A stretch of 64,000 bases of DNA, from the NCBI GenBank assembly GCA_037576215.1, contig JBANDB010000003.1, forward strand, positions 6,572,001 to 6,636,000, in the 5' to 3' direction. The translations under genes were made by a program, and so were the position numbers. This document shows positions 42,164 to 54,809 of this stretch, piece after piece (within the stretch, counting starts at the first letter, position 1; each line of letters begins with the position of its first letter). The DNA comes from Armillaria gallica. Lineage: Eukaryota; Basidiomycota; Agaricomycetes; Agaricales; Physalacriaceae. Below the pieces are notes generated by a model that saw nothing but the letters and a program-made list of their open reading frames with translations, was not told where the DNA came from and did not search any database.

Positions 42164-44627
42164 ATGCAATGGTCGACTCCGGGCCTCTGGACTCTATTCC
42201 TATCTCTTGTCGTCCCAACCTTTGCTGTATGGCCATTCTCGCCAAAACGATTCACAGGAAACTCGTTGGTAGGCGCTGGGTCGAGAGGCATCGCACTCGG
42301 TGAAAGGGCGATTGCCTTCGGAGACTTCAATGGGGACCAATTGTATGTCCTTGCGTGCCTATTTTATCGATATCCTGACCGTGAACGCAGCCTAGATGTT
42401 CTGATGCTCGACGAGGACCGACAGACGATGATTGTGTACCTCTGGGACCACGGTGAGCGCAAGATTCATACTTGAGGACGAGCAGGAACGTGACACGTAC
42501 GTTTCGCAGTGGATTTTGAGTTCAAGGAATCAGCATCGTTCAGACATCCAGTGGTGGTGGAGAACGTCGTCCCCGGCGACTTTACGCACTCAGGGAAGCT
42601 GGATTTGTTGGTTATGGGTCACAGCAGAGCAGGCAGCACCGTTGACATGGTGCTGTACCCTGCATTGCCTGGCGGCGGCTTCGGTTCGTACTGGATATAT
42701 GCGCTATGATTACCTCTGACTTTACCTTAGATGTGGCCAGCCCAATATCCGTGGCTTCCTCCAAGGCCTCTCAGCCAATACCTGTCGATTTGGATGGCGA
42801 CATGAAGATTGACCTATTGGGAATAACGTCCGACGCTGACAAGCCATTGAAGGCGTGGCAAAATGTGTGGAACGCCTCACAGGCGCACTCACCACTGTTC
42901 GACATGTGCGTTTAGCCTGTGTATGCTATTCTGTGCTTACAGTTTCGCAGCATTGACCCAGAATTTCATGGCACACAGTGTACCCTTGCTTCACCTCATA
43001 GCAATGCAGTCGTGGACCTCAACGGGGATTGCCTTGCAGGTACGTCTACATCTCTTACCGCTAACAACAATCTAACCAATCACAGACGTCTTCCTCGTAT
43101 GCGATGCCGGTGGAGGCAGACGGTCATTCCAGATCTGGGTCAACGAGAAAGATGATGGATTCTATCTCGCACAGCAAGGTTCCCTTCCCTCTGGCGTCCA
43201 AGCCATCTCTTTTGCCGACATCGACCGCGACGGGACTATTGACATGATATTCCCCACCTGTTCCTCCGTATCAACCTCCAGCGGTCTTGGAACCAACTGC
43301 TACATAAACATCGCCTACAATAAGCAACTTCCTCTTTGCGCTTCATCTACCCAACCTTCTGTTGTCAAAGGCGTTCGTAAATGTCGGTCCCCCGAGAGCC
43401 TGTGCATCGCAGATGCAGACTTCAATTTTGACTTGAGAGATAGCAGTGATAACGATGCCTTTGCACGGTTCCCTTTGTCCTCCCTCGACAGCGGCGCGCT
43501 CTTGGTCTTCGACACTTCGCTTTCCCCAGCGGTTCCCCTGCCCATCAAACTAGGTGACACCAACCTGGACGGGTTTCCTGATCTGCTACTCATAATCGAC
43601 CACACACCAAAGCTCGTGTTTTCAGTCCCTTGCGAGAAGGGTGTCACTGGCTGTGCCACGGACGGCAGTGGAAAACGGGGCTGGCATGTCGAGAAGAAGG
43701 GCGCGGAAGTGTTGGATTCGATCAAGGATGCGCGAGGTGTATCCTTTGTGGATATGGATGAAGATGTAAGGTCCTTCTTTGCCTGTGTGTATCTGGTTAC
43801 TTACGTCGCTTCTGAAGGGTACATTGGACGTTATGGTGCAACGATCCGGCTCGGAAAAAATATCGTTTGTGCAGAACAACTTTTACTATGACGCATTCTT
43901 CCTCAAGGCCATCGGTACGTTCGCGGGGGTTTTTTTTCGACACAACTAATATGCTCCTAGTATTGAATGGCGCGTGCAATAATGGATGGTGTTATGGTAC
44001 CAATGGAACCCAATATCTTGTATGTTCATCCTTCAACACTCTAATGACCCTGCCTAACCTTCGCTTCCAGCCATTCGGTGTGAGCTACTCCGGGGCCTCA
44101 TACAAGTACACCATCCTCGACACTTCTGGCCGTCGTTCCGCAGCACAAAGTACGGTTTTCCCTTCCTCACCCCTTTCTTACTAACCCTCCTCCTCCATAT
44201 AGTCGGACAGCTCCCCCAAACATCCTACCATGCCCTCCAATCGCCCTATTCTTTCTTCGGCTTGGGTCGGACGAACAACTACATTGAGAACCTCTTCGTC
44301 GGGAGCACCATGCACGTGGATGAGCATTACATTAACATCGAAGGCGTCATACCGAACTCGAAAGTGGTCATCTTACCTGGACAGGACGGAGCGGCGTGGA
44401 AGAGGCAGCTGTTTTTGAGGCCAGGCAAATGGATTCCGTGGGTGACGGTCACGGTTGTGGTGGGAACCATCTTGTTGGCAGTCATCGTACTAGTGTTGCA
44501 TTTGAATGAAAAGGTGCGTTTTTTAAAATCATGGGTTGTGGTGTTTCTCATTGTGTTTGGTATACAGAGAGAGGACGAGCTGGAGAGACGGAGGGCATCG
44601 CATCATATCAATTTCGATGCGCTATAG
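42164..44627 (+). CDS. FG-GAP repeat membrane protein, ITFG1/TIP-like
   Basis: The first exon encodes a signal peptide (MQWSTPGLWTLFLSLVVPTF). The lumenal part has seven recognisable D-x-D/N-x-x-x-x-D-type calcium-binding FG-GAP blades: DFNGDQFLDVL, DFTHSGKLDLLVM, DLDGDMKIDLLGI, DLNGDCLADVFLV, DIDRDGTIDMIFP, DTNLDGFPDLLLI and DMDEDGTLDVMVQ. Near the end come TSYHALQSPYSFFGLGRTNN and YIENLFVG, a single membrane span (WVTVTVVVGTILLAVIVLVL) and a short basic tail. This is the layout of the conserved T-cell immunomodulatory protein (ITFG1) family, a type I membrane protein of the secretory pathway or cell surface. About eight introns. Broken copies of its 3' part occur at 47880, 54810 and 59290. 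Confidence 0.92.
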
Positions 44628-46447
44628 AATTTTGGATTCATTTGGCATTATAATTGTACAGTACATTTACGTTATTATCTTTCGACGGTTACTTCTCCCT
44701 TCCTGATCTCGATGGAAGCTACAGAGACTTCGCATCAGTGACGAGCCGCTTCCACAGGACCCTCATAAGCAAGGTCAGAGGGACCGGGAAATACTCGAGC
44801 AAAGCATTCACCACAAAGGCATGTTTTGGCACACCTCGGAAGTCCAATTGGATCCTACAACGACGAACGGCGCATGAGCTAGCGCAGGTATAATGGAACC
44901 GGGTCTACGTACTTGTGCATGTGTAACTCTCAAAGATTCATGCCCTTTCGGCTTGACTCGACGGTCGAGAGTTCTCAGAGCCTCAATAAACGTGCCAGCA
45001 TCGGCAAGTTAGCAAGTACCGGCCCTGCCTCAGGCCTCAGTGCTCAGTGCTCGCAGGCTGCCGCCGAGTCCATGGTCGAATGACTTTCGGTTTGGCACGG
45101 TTATTCTGCCCCTTTACCTGCTTGCCGATCCGCATTCGATACCTCCTCGCGTCCCGTCGTCTTGTTTGGAACTTGCTTATACCCTTTTTTTCTCGTGTTA
45201 GTTATTCCATTTGCTTATTTGGATTACAGGATCTCGATTTCTGGCACGCTTTTCGTCTCCCGTTTAGTGGGTTCTATTCGGTGGTGTAGAATGTCTGTGG
45301 GTTCACGCAGTTGGGGGTTCTTAAACGTTCAACGGTCAACGTTGATAGTTGGAGCTGACTGCGTTTTCCTCCAAGTCTATTCCCCGCTCGGATGTTGTAA
45401 TCTTTGGAACCGGCCGCATCTTTCCCTTCGCCAACTTAGCATACATCGTCCCGTCAACAGCCTCAACGCCTACGCCCTCTTCTGCGCCGAAACGACGTAA
45501 TGCTTCCCGGCGAGCAAGGTGCATGCAACGACGATAACCACAGCGCATAATGGACTGCTGTCATGATGAGTTTCAAAGGAGAGAGCATGTTCGAGGCTGA
45601 AGGGAATATTTGCTGGTCGCGCAGGATTTCTGGTCTCTCTTTGCGTTCAAAGTCAGTTGCCCATTCTTATTCAGTTTTTGGGGGAGCTAACCTACTCTGA
45701 TAGAGTTCCTTACGACCATCCTCGTTCGACATCTTGTCCCTTGTCCCTCATCATGTCCCAACGGTCTCGACTTTGCAGACGACGTTCTGGCTACCGTTCA
45801 AACGAATTTTGGGCTGTATCGCGTTCCGGCGAGCAAAATCCATGTGTCTGCGAGGGTGTCCTTGCGCATCTCCCATTCTTCACAACCATGCGCACCCCGA
45901 ACGCCCCCTCGAATGCATTCGCGGCGCCACAAACTATGATCAAAGAGGACAACGACAGCAACGAGGAGTATTGTAGAGGGGACCAGGATTGGAGGGAATT
46001 ATCTGGTGTTGTGGACGGGAGGAGAGGTAGGTGCTCAGCAAGTGGTTTTTCCCTCATGTTGACGATTGTTGTTTAGGGCCTGAATGGGATTGGACATGGT
46101 GAACCGACTTTTGTTATCTTCGGGGGACAGATACGATGGTACGAGCTCCGAGACGGACAGCTGATGGACTGGTCCCTTTTCTTTTGAACCAGACTTTGCA
46201 TTTTTTGAAATCAACATCTTCTTTGAATCTTTGTTTTTTGTTTGCTGCAGGGATCAATACAATTATTTGACTCTTCTCACTCGTCATCCTTTGCCCTTGA
46301 TCGATCTGATCCACGCGCTCAGGATGGGTTCGTATGATGCAAAGGGGATTTGGTAAAGTAGATATACAAATGATATGATCCAAGTATGTGATACAAAACA
46401 ATTAGAAAGCAAAAACACAACGTAATAAAGAAAGAAAGCAACATGTA
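44628..46447. other. remnants in repeat unit 1
   Basis: The stretch recurs, in whole or part, at about 51680-53280 and 55735-57690. It holds a broken copy of the small membrane-protein frame (minus, about 45336-45650) and a plus-strand segment near 45750-45830 whose best frame reads PNGLDFADDVLATVQT, faintly like a secreted esterase. Neither has an intact frame. Confidence 0.5.
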
Positions 46448-47698
46448 TCAACTAGATGAAGAAATAGAAGTCTGGCGTCGTTCACGACCAAGATCTTTAA
46501 TCTCCTTTAGAATATGTTGGACCTTCTCAGACTCGCGCATGATGGATGCATCAAGCGTTTCCTCCCCTTGACCATCACCGTGAGCAACCGCATCTGCTCT
46601 TCTACGGGTGACAATGGCACCGGACTCGGAGGTCATGTAGCGGAGCGCATCATTGGATACGTGTTGAAGCACGGGGAGGAGTCGCAACTCGTCATATCGA
46701 TCCTTCTGTTGAACATGAACACGAAAGGCGCGGGATAAATCTCCTCTGGTTTTCTTCTTGGTTTTGAGGCCAATGGCGTCGGCAAGTTCCGCCTCGGCAC
46801 AGTCTAGCATATATCGCAAATTGAGAGCATCTACGATCTTGGTGGTTTCCTAAAAGATAAAGGATTGATTAAATAATGTATGCATGATGACAAGATGGTA
46901 CCCACGTCGAAACGTTCGGTGACTGCCTAAAAGATAAAGGATTGGTTAATATGTGCGCAAAGACAAGACGAAACCCACTGCTTCAAAAAGTCGCATATGG
47001 TACATGGAGGTCTTCTATAAGATAAGGGATTGCTTAATGCATGCATAATGACAGGACGAAACATACTCACGAAATCCACATCAGAGTAAAGTCCCTCCCT
47101 CAAAACATCCGTCACATATCCACAGGCCGTACATTGATAATCATCCTTGGTGCCTTCCTAAAAGATGAGGGATTAGTTAGTGTGCACAATGACAAGACGA
47201 AACACTCACGATACGGCAAATACGATAAAGTTCATAATACAACTTCACCATGATCTTCGGACTCTAAAGCTGCTGGGTGAGCGCCTCATTTGAAATGAAA
47301 GAATCAGATACACTCACTTGACGCCGCACGTCTTCTACCCTGAATTGCTTCCACGCATCCGCGACGGGGAGCCCCGTGCGGGACGAGCAGAAATCGTGTG
47401 AGTCAAAGTCGAGGAGGAGGTCTACGATGAACTTTACGACGTGGTGGAGAAAGACATCATCGTAGAAGCCATCATCGTAGAAGGCGTAGCGGAGGACGTT
47501 GCAGAGGAGGTCGCAGTTGTCCCGGTGGTGGCGGTGGTGGCGGAGGAGGTCGCGGTGGTTGCGATAGCGGATGATGTGGCCGAGCAAGTGGCGGAGGAAG
47601 AGGCAGTGGCAGAGGAGGTTGCGGCGGTGGTCGTTGCAGTAGCCTAAAGTGTGAGAGCCCAAGGTCGAATCGGTACTGGGACTAGCGAGGCCGTGCAT
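46448..47698 (-). CDS. tandem-family protein G1, function unknown
   Basis: Six exons (47318-47698, 47210-47263, 47071-47157, 46979-47014, 46906-46926, 46448-46849) are each a multiple of three and join to 326 residues. Exon 1 is His/Leu/Asp-rich (RHHRHHRDNCDLLCNVL). The small exons read SPKIMVKLYYELYRICRI, EGTKDDYQCTACGYVTDVL and onward, KTSMYHMRLFEA and AVTERFD. The last exon has LRYMLDCAEAELADAIG and a helical region with RRRADAVAH, where G2 and G3 have RxxGNRAAH. There is no signal peptide. The four inner introns (52-56 nt) are near-identical to each other. CTACG in exon 3 has a Cys pair absent from G2 and G3. The family is not recognised. Confidence 0.6.
46850..47209 (-). repeat. four near-identical introns of G1
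   Basis: Introns 46850-46905, 46927-46978, 47015-47070 and 47158-47209 share, in sense, a 5' part like GTGGGTTTCGTCTTGTCAT, a middle TGC.CACATTAA and a 3' part like CAATCCCTTATCTTTTAG. All interrupt between codons (phase 0). Confidence 0.85.
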
Positions 47699-47879
47699 CT
47701 TTCTGGCGGGTGTGAAGGGGGGATATGGTTGGGGAGGGGAGTTTCGTTCGGGGAGGCCCTAGGGCCCTATCGCTCGAGGACGCTCCTGAGAGAGAGAAGA
47801 TGGAGAGAAGAAGGATGGCTGATCTTATTTAAATAAATATTTTGACTCATATGACGACATACCATACGGAAATCACCGT

Positions 47880-48205
47880 ACGTGCTCATAGTGATACGTG
47901 ACTCGAATTCTGCGGGCCTCATGTCGCTTCTAAAGGGCATATTGGACATTATGGTACGATCATCCAGCACGAAAACATTGTTCGTGCAGAATCACGACGT
48001 ATTCTCCCTCAAAGCCATTGGTACGTCTGCGTGTTCTTTTGTCGATGAAGCTAAGGCACGAACAGTACATCGTATTATGGTCTCAACGGAACCCAATATC
48101 ATATATGTACATTCTTGAACAGCGTAATGAGCCCACCTACTCCAGGGCCTCATACAAGTGATACCTCCGGCCGTCGCTTTGCTGCACAAAGTACGGGTTT
48201 CCCTT
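47880..48205 (+). pseudogene. fragment of the FG-GAP gene
   Basis: The stretch matches the exons from TGGACGTTATGG through the GTNGTQYL exon and the GRRSAAQ exon of the gene at 42164-44627, including intron pieces. Single-base gaps and stops interrupt it, and it ends near 48205. Confidence 0.7.
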
Positions 48206-51200
48206 GCTCACTTTTAATTATCCGTTCAATGAAAACAGTTCATTTACAAGACAGTTCGTGTCCTCATGAGAGAGCAGGTCCTCTTTTACCAACATTCCAT
48301 CCACCTTGAGCACCATAATGATGCAGCGTTGATATCTCGCCCTAGCGCGATTACTAGGCCATGTTTGCTCCCAAAATGGTGGAAAGGTGAAGCCACAATA
48401 CAGCTCGGCGCGTACATTACAAGGTGTGAGTCTACTCTGAGAGCGAGACGGCTAAGGCGTCGATATAGCTGGAACCGTGACCATGCCGTCTGCCGAGAGG
48501 GAGAGCTTAAGTCGGGAAACAAAGGTAGCACGGCATGAACTACGTACCTAGCACATAAACGGATCAATGGCGGGCAGGACTAGAGCCTCGACTAATCACT
48601 GAACGGGTTATATCGGCGTATGAGCCGGTGCAAGTGTAACGAAACCGAGTCTACATACCCGTGAATTTGATACCTCGACACTCTTCGCCCCGTGCTCTAA
48701 GGGCTTGACCCAGTACCTCGTGTACTGTGGACTCTGCGGCCAACTCACAAGCAGGCCCTTGACATATTGAGGAAAGTTGCGAGAACAAGTCTTTGCTGGT
48801 AGCCATCCCACATGCGCACTCCCTGGATACGAAGAGGACGGTGATAGCGTAGGCACTAATATTAGACTATCTGCACATCGCGTCGGCTTATGGAGCATTG
48901 ATGGATTGGGGTGGTGGGCAGACCTGAAGCCGACTCGCTCGCTCGATGAACGCGTGATTCCCATCGTGTGGCTTGCATCCTGTTGGGCTTTCCATTTTGC
49001 CTCTGGTTTCGACATTCCTCACGAAATGCTAACTGGGGAGAAAGAAGTGTTCGGTTATGAGCTGCTGATCTGCCGTAGACTACGTACCTAATCCATAGAT
49101 GCATCATCGTGGCTATAAAACAGGTCAGTGATGCGCTTGTGATGAGAAAGATGTTTTACTTACCGGCAGGACGGCCACTGGTGAGCAACCGCGTATTCTC
49201 CGTAATCACTACAGAGCCCTACCACACCGAACCAAGCATTAACTAGCAAAACGGTAGTAGAAGATGGTCCGCTTACCTGGGACATCAAAGCCCAATCCTA
49301 CGTTTAATTCGTCGCAATGGCGGTGTCCTTATCTAGTTAGCGATGGAAGGTGTTAGCTTGCAGAATGGTAATACAACGCAGAATATGTACCAGATGTACC
49401 ATTACCGCGAGCGTTGAAAGGAGAGCCTTGGGATGCATTAGTTTTCACAATCTGCAGATGGGTATGAGCTTACCATATATTCATCGCAAAGTTGACTAGA
49501 AGAAGCATTAGAAAAGAAACGATGGCTGTAGAACCGCGTACCTCAATGCAAGCCTAATCGAAGCTTTGACTGAGCGCGTATCGATGGGCATGAATTTGAG
49601 AACACGGAAGAGCGTCTCCACAGCATTAGCACAACGAAACCCCTTCAAATAAGGAAAAGAAGTCACCACCCGCTGATGGTACGCCCGACGGCGTCGTTAT
49701 TCGAAGTAAAAGTGAGAAAGATCAACGGACGATGGAATGACGGGGGCCACGAGACCAAACCCATAGAGTTCGACAGAATCGATGAGGAGGCGTACGACTG
49801 TGGGAAACCTGCCTAAGACTTGCTCAACGACGAGGGCACGACACTACGGAATAGGGGAGGGGGAGGGAGATGCTATAGAAGGGAGGGATGAGGGGATCAA
49901 TGGGATAATGAGAAGAAACGGAGAACACACTTCTGATGTAAGGTTTTCGTATAGGCCTGAGCGCAGGGTAGGCACGGAAATAATTCCTGCTGATGGGAAA
50001 GCATGCCAATATTTAGACACCCGAAAATAGGAAGATCTGAAAGATAGGTTGTGAAGTGGAAACGAGGTTTCTCTGTTGCTTTGAGCTTAGTGCTCCCTAT
50101 ATTGTGTGTGGACCAAAGTGTTGACATGCTTGACAAAATGTGAGTACGTCTCCGCACTCCGCTCCATGATCAGTCGGCCTGGTAACTTTATGAGTACTGT
50201 ATAGAAACACTGGGGAAGAATATACGCACTCTTGACGATTCCGACTTTCTAGTCGACTCTGTGAGAGGCACGGAGGGGAACCTCGCTTAAGCAACGACCC
50301 TGACCACGCCGCAGGGCCCTTCCAGGACCACATGGATTTTAGATGTTTGGAATACGGAAAGAGAGACTTACGTTGGGCACTGTCTCCGCTGTGATATCAA
50401 ACGCGTTGACTCGCTCGCACAACGTCTGAGCCTCGTCGTCGCAAATATATCGACACATCAGCACATGTTACTGTAGATTCCGTGTGTGTGTGAGTACAGC
50501 TATTGATATCTAGACGCTGGGGAATGTACCTTAAGCCAGGTAAATTGCCGATTTGAACCGAGTTGCTTGCTTCCCTGAGGACTATGACAAGACACAATGG
50601 GGACCATCTAGGCTGATAATCGAATCTAGACCAGTTTTGCAATACTTGGCATGCAGAATGAATAGGGATAGCGCGCGACGTCATGATCTGCGTCGGTGGC
50701 ACGGTCCGAGGGTCTCATTGGTAGGGGTCGCGTCATATAGGGTACGCAGATGCTTCGGATGCCGAAAGGACGTTGCGCATCCATGGAAAGTGCAAAAGTG
50801 GCATCATGCGATTTTAATCGAATAAAAACTGTAAATAGTAAAATCACGGGATGCAAGGGAAACTAGGCAAGGAGATACGAAAAATCCAGTCGAACGACAT
50901 TGAAGGATTGACGACGATGCTTATGATAACGACTGTTGCTTTACGTCGCGTACTGGGGACTCCACGGACAAGCCAGGAATATCTATTAGGTCGGAGACAG
51001 GTTAAGAAACGTCAAACAAAGCACTAGACTGACAGCTTACGACAAAATAATCACACAGAGACGTACTCCACGCGAGGGCAAGTCGTTACTACTAACCGGA
51101 ACCGTCCAACATGCACACACCCCGGACACGAAGAGGATATTGATAACGCAGGCGTTCATATCAGACTATCTGCACATCGCGTCAGCTCGTGGATCAGTAG

Positions 51201-51679
51201 AGGAACAGGTCGGTCTACATACCTGAAGCCGGTTCACTCAGTGTACGCGTGATTCTCATTGTGCAGCTTACATTCTGGTGGGTTTTCTGCTGTGTCTCTA
51301 GCCTTCGTATTCTTCACCGAAGAGCGTTAGGTTACAAACTGCCGACCTGGCGTACACTAACGTACCTAGTCCATGGATGTATTGTTAAGGCTATACAACT
51401 AGTCAGTGATGCACTTGTGATGAGAACGATGTTTTGCTTACTGTCAGGACGACCACTGGGGAGCAGCCGCGTATTCTTCGTAATCACAGAGCCCTACCAT
51501 ACCAAAAATGAGCATTAACTAGCAAAACAGTAGTAGAACATGGTCCAATGCTTGGTATGCATCTACCATACTCCTTCCGTCGCGTCATGTTCACGTGTGG
51601 ATCTGTCGTTGTCGCGTCGTGGACGTGCCAATGGGAGGTGAACGAAAGGGGGGGATGTTTGGCAACAGCTGCCTAAAGT
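48206..51679. other. unresolved region with a direct duplication
   Basis: About 48830-49262 is repeated at about 51110-51545 (shared CACATCGCGTC, ACCTGAAGCCG, GTCAGTGATGC and GCATTAACTAGCAAAAC). On the minus strand the repeats contain intron-like pieces, for example GTAAGTAAAACATC running to TTTTATAG. A minus-strand frame near 49720-49830 reads GRFPTVVRLLIDSVELYG, recalling F-box/leucine-rich proteins of mushrooms. No complete gene could be built. Confidence 0.4.
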
Positions 51680-53300
51680 TTGGCACAATTTGGTTGCTTC
51701 AAGTTGCCTCCTCCCGGCTCCGACTTCGATTCCTCTGAGCGCGTCCCCTCGTCTTCAATGTTTGGAACTTGCCCATACTTTTTTTCTTCTCTTGTTATTT
51801 ATACCTATTTTTATTGCAGGAGTTCCATTTCTGACACGCTTTTCGTGGGTATGACAAGTGAATTCTATTCGATGGCGTAGAAGTTCAGTTGGGCGCGGCG
51901 TCCTTGAACGTTGATTCTTGCACTTGACATTTTTGGTGAGTTATAAAGTCAAAACCCCGATCGTTTGATAGTTGTAGCTGACTATGTCTTCCTCCAAGTC
52001 TATTCTCCGCTCGGATGTTGTAATCTTTGGAACCGGCCCCGTCTTTCCCTTCACCGACTCGGCATACCTCACACAACGCCTATGCCATCTTCTGCACCGA
52101 AACGACGTAATGCTTCCAGGCGAGCAAGGTGCATGCTACGACGACAACCACAGCGCATGATGGGCTGCCGGTATGACGAGTTTCAAAAGAGAGAGCATGT
52201 TCGAGGCTGAAGGGAATATTTGCTGGTCGCGCAAGATTTCTGGTCTCTCTTTGCGTTCAAAGTCAGCTGCTCATACTTACTCAGTGTGGGGGGGAGCTAA
52301 TCTACGCTGACAGATTTCCCTACGACCATCCTCGTTTTTATTGTCCCTCATCCTGTCCCAACGACCTCAGCTTCTCAGACGACGTTCTGACTACCGTTCA
52401 AACGAATTTATGCATCGAATTTTGCGCTAAAAGGATGTACCGCGTTATGGCGAGCAAGGCGTACGTGCCTGCGGGGCAGGATACCGATTGGCGTATTCCC
52501 CGATCGGACCCCGGCGCATCTTTTTCTTCGCAATCATGCGCACCCCGAGCGTCCTCGAATACAAATGCGGCGCCGCAAACTATGATCGAAGAGGACGATG
52601 ACAGCAACGAGGAGTATTGTGGAGGGGCAGGATGGGAGGGACTTATCTGGTGCCTGGCGAATGATGGATGGGAAGAGAGGTACCTGCTCAGCAAACGTGG
52701 TTCTTCTCCATGCTAACGATTGTTTAGGTCCGAACTCAACATGGTTTCCCTGGCCAGGAGTCAACCAACCTACGCTTTTGCTCACCCCCATTTCTTCCGT
52801 TGCATAGCCGCCGTTTGAGGGCAACTCTAAGGTTGGGTGATGACGTCGGGTGTTTGAACCGCTTAGTCTTGACCGACTAGTACTTTCGTTATCTTCAGGG
52901 GAGAGATACGATCCCACGAGCTCTGACATGGACAGCTGATGGACCGGTGCTTTTTCTTATACTTTAACTTTTAGCTTTTGTTCGTATCAATACAATCCTT
53001 CGACCCTTATCATCCTCGTTCTGGTTTGTCGTCATCATATCATCTTTTGTCCTTGACCCACGACGATGGTCATGCATCAAGCCTTGAACATGTCCAACGG
53101 AAAAATGCCAGGAAGACGTCACATACATACCGCAGGTTTCGATGGCATTCAGGATTGAAGGTACATTCCCGGTATGATGCAGAGATGTCTTGGTATCGTA
53201 GATATGAATGATATAATACAACAACGTAGTATGTAATGTGATACAGAGGAATTAGAAAGCAGTAACAAAGCATAGCAAGGGAAGAAAGCAACAACATTTA
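51680..53300. other. remnants in repeat unit 2
   Basis: This corresponds to 44930-46440 of unit 1. The plus-strand segment near 52350-52480 gives PNDLSFSDDVLTTVQT in one frame. The small membrane-protein frame (minus, about 51960-52200) is broken. No intact gene was seen. Confidence 0.45.
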
Positions 53301-54567
53301 TCAGCGATAATTGAGACCAACAACTCGAAGCGCCTCCATACAAGGCTGTAACTGATTAGACTGACGCCCGATAGATGCCTGAAGCTCGCCCTCCTGTTTA
53401 CTATCGCAGTGAGCAGCTCGATTGCCGTTGTTACGGATACCAATCATGATGCCATTCGGGTTCGAGGAGGTCATGCGGCGGAGCAAATCATTGGATATGG
53501 ATATGTTAGTGCCCTGGAGCATACGCCGCAACGCCTTAAATCGAGCCTTATCGTTTTTGTATGTGCGAAGATGGTTACGAAAGGCGCGGGATGCATCCCC
53601 CCTGGATGCACCCCGGGGAATGAGGTGAGCAGCGACGGCGAGTTCTGCCTCGGCACAGTCCAGCATATACCGATAATTGATAGCATCCATGTTCTTAGTG
53701 TCTGGCTAAAAGATAAGGGATTAGTTAATGTGTGCATAGTGACAAGACGAAACCTACGGAATTAGGCAAAAGTCGGACACTGTCCATGGCGACTTCCTAA
53801 AAGATAAGGGATTGGTTGATGTGCGCGTAATGACAAGATAAAACCCACGTCGTTGAAAAGTTGAAAATTGTACGCGGTGAAAAATAAGTGATTGGTTAAT
53901 GTATGCATATAATGACAGGACAAACATACTCACAGGATCCTCATTATTGAAAAGTCCTTCCGTCAAGATATGCATCTTATATTTATAAACCATATATTCA
54001 TGATTGCCCATGATGACTTTGAGGTGATAATCACCCTTGACGTCTTTCTAAAAGATGAGGAATTGGTTAGAATACACAATGGCAGGACGAAACACTTACG
54101 ACAATGCGATTACCAGAAAGTCCATGCAAGATCTTCACCGCGATCTCTGGATTCTAGAGCTGCTTGAGCTCCTCATTTGAAATGAAAAGATCAGGTACAC
54201 TCACTCGACGCACGCACCGTACCATTGATTTCTTCATCGCGTTCCCTACCGCATCCTCGACGACCCCCTCGACGAGCCGGACGAGCGTGGGGACGAGCTG
54301 GTCGAGGAGCTGGTCGAGCCGGTCGAAAAGCTCGTCGAGGTCGCGGACGACACATACCTTCATGACGACGCTGCCGCGGCGGATGACTCGTGGGATGGCA
54401 GCTCTGGGATCGGGCAAGGCAGTGGGATGTGAGGACCAGGACACCGTGATAGAAGGGAGATATACGGTTCTGACGACCTTGTCGTACCTGCCGAGGTTGA
54501 TGTTGATGACTCGTCGGATGGCAGCCCTGGGATCGGGCAAGGCAGTGGGATGCGAGGACGAGGACAT
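53301..54567 (-). CDS. tandem-family protein G2, function unknown
   Basis: Exons 54205-54567, 54100-54153, 53934-54047, 53758-53796 and 53301-53705 join in frame to about 324 residues. Exon 1 starts MSSSSHPTALPDPRAAIRRV and repeats this block (SSHPTALPDPRAAIPRVI), then has a Leu/Asp-rich helix (DELFDRLDQLLDQL). The last exon reads MDAINYRYMLDCAEAELA and further on MIGIRNNGNRAAH, a motif like that of HEPN/DUF4145 domains. A 36-nt exon present in G3 is still visible at about 53849-53879, but its acceptor AG is deleted. Skipping it keeps the frame. No signal peptide or membrane span. Confidence 0.6.
53706..54099 (-). repeat. near-identical introns of G2
   Basis: Introns 53706-53757, 53797-53848, the partly deleted one ending at 53933, and 54048-54099 have the same sense ends as those of G1 (GTGGGTTTCGTCTTGTCAT-like and CCAATCCCTTATCTTTTAG-like). 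The third has lost its 3' AG. Confidence 0.82.
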
Positions 54568-54809
54568 CGCGGTAGAAGGGAGTGTGACCTAGGAACAATT
54601 GATTCGGGGACTATTTGTGCTATTTGTTGTGTTGTTGCACTGACTCGGCCCGCGGAGCCGTGTCAATTCGTTGACTCGGATTCTGCCAACACGCGTTTGC
54701 CACTCCGCTTCATTTCTTGTCTTCGCACACCTAAGTAAGTATAGCCAGTGTCTTCGAAACAATACGCCGAAGACTCGGTGGTAGGCTCTGAGTTGAGGGG
54801 CATAGAGGG

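Noticed and set aside
45750..45830. Feruloyl-esterase-like fragment (PNGLDFADDVLATVQT)
   Set aside because: The similarity covers only about 20 residues, without a GxSxG motif, and the frame is broken in every unit.
47441..47647. Val/Ala/Glu-rich plus-strand ORF
   Set aside because: It is antisense to exon 1 of G1; the minus frame joins correctly to a spliced gene, though the low complexity leaves some doubt.
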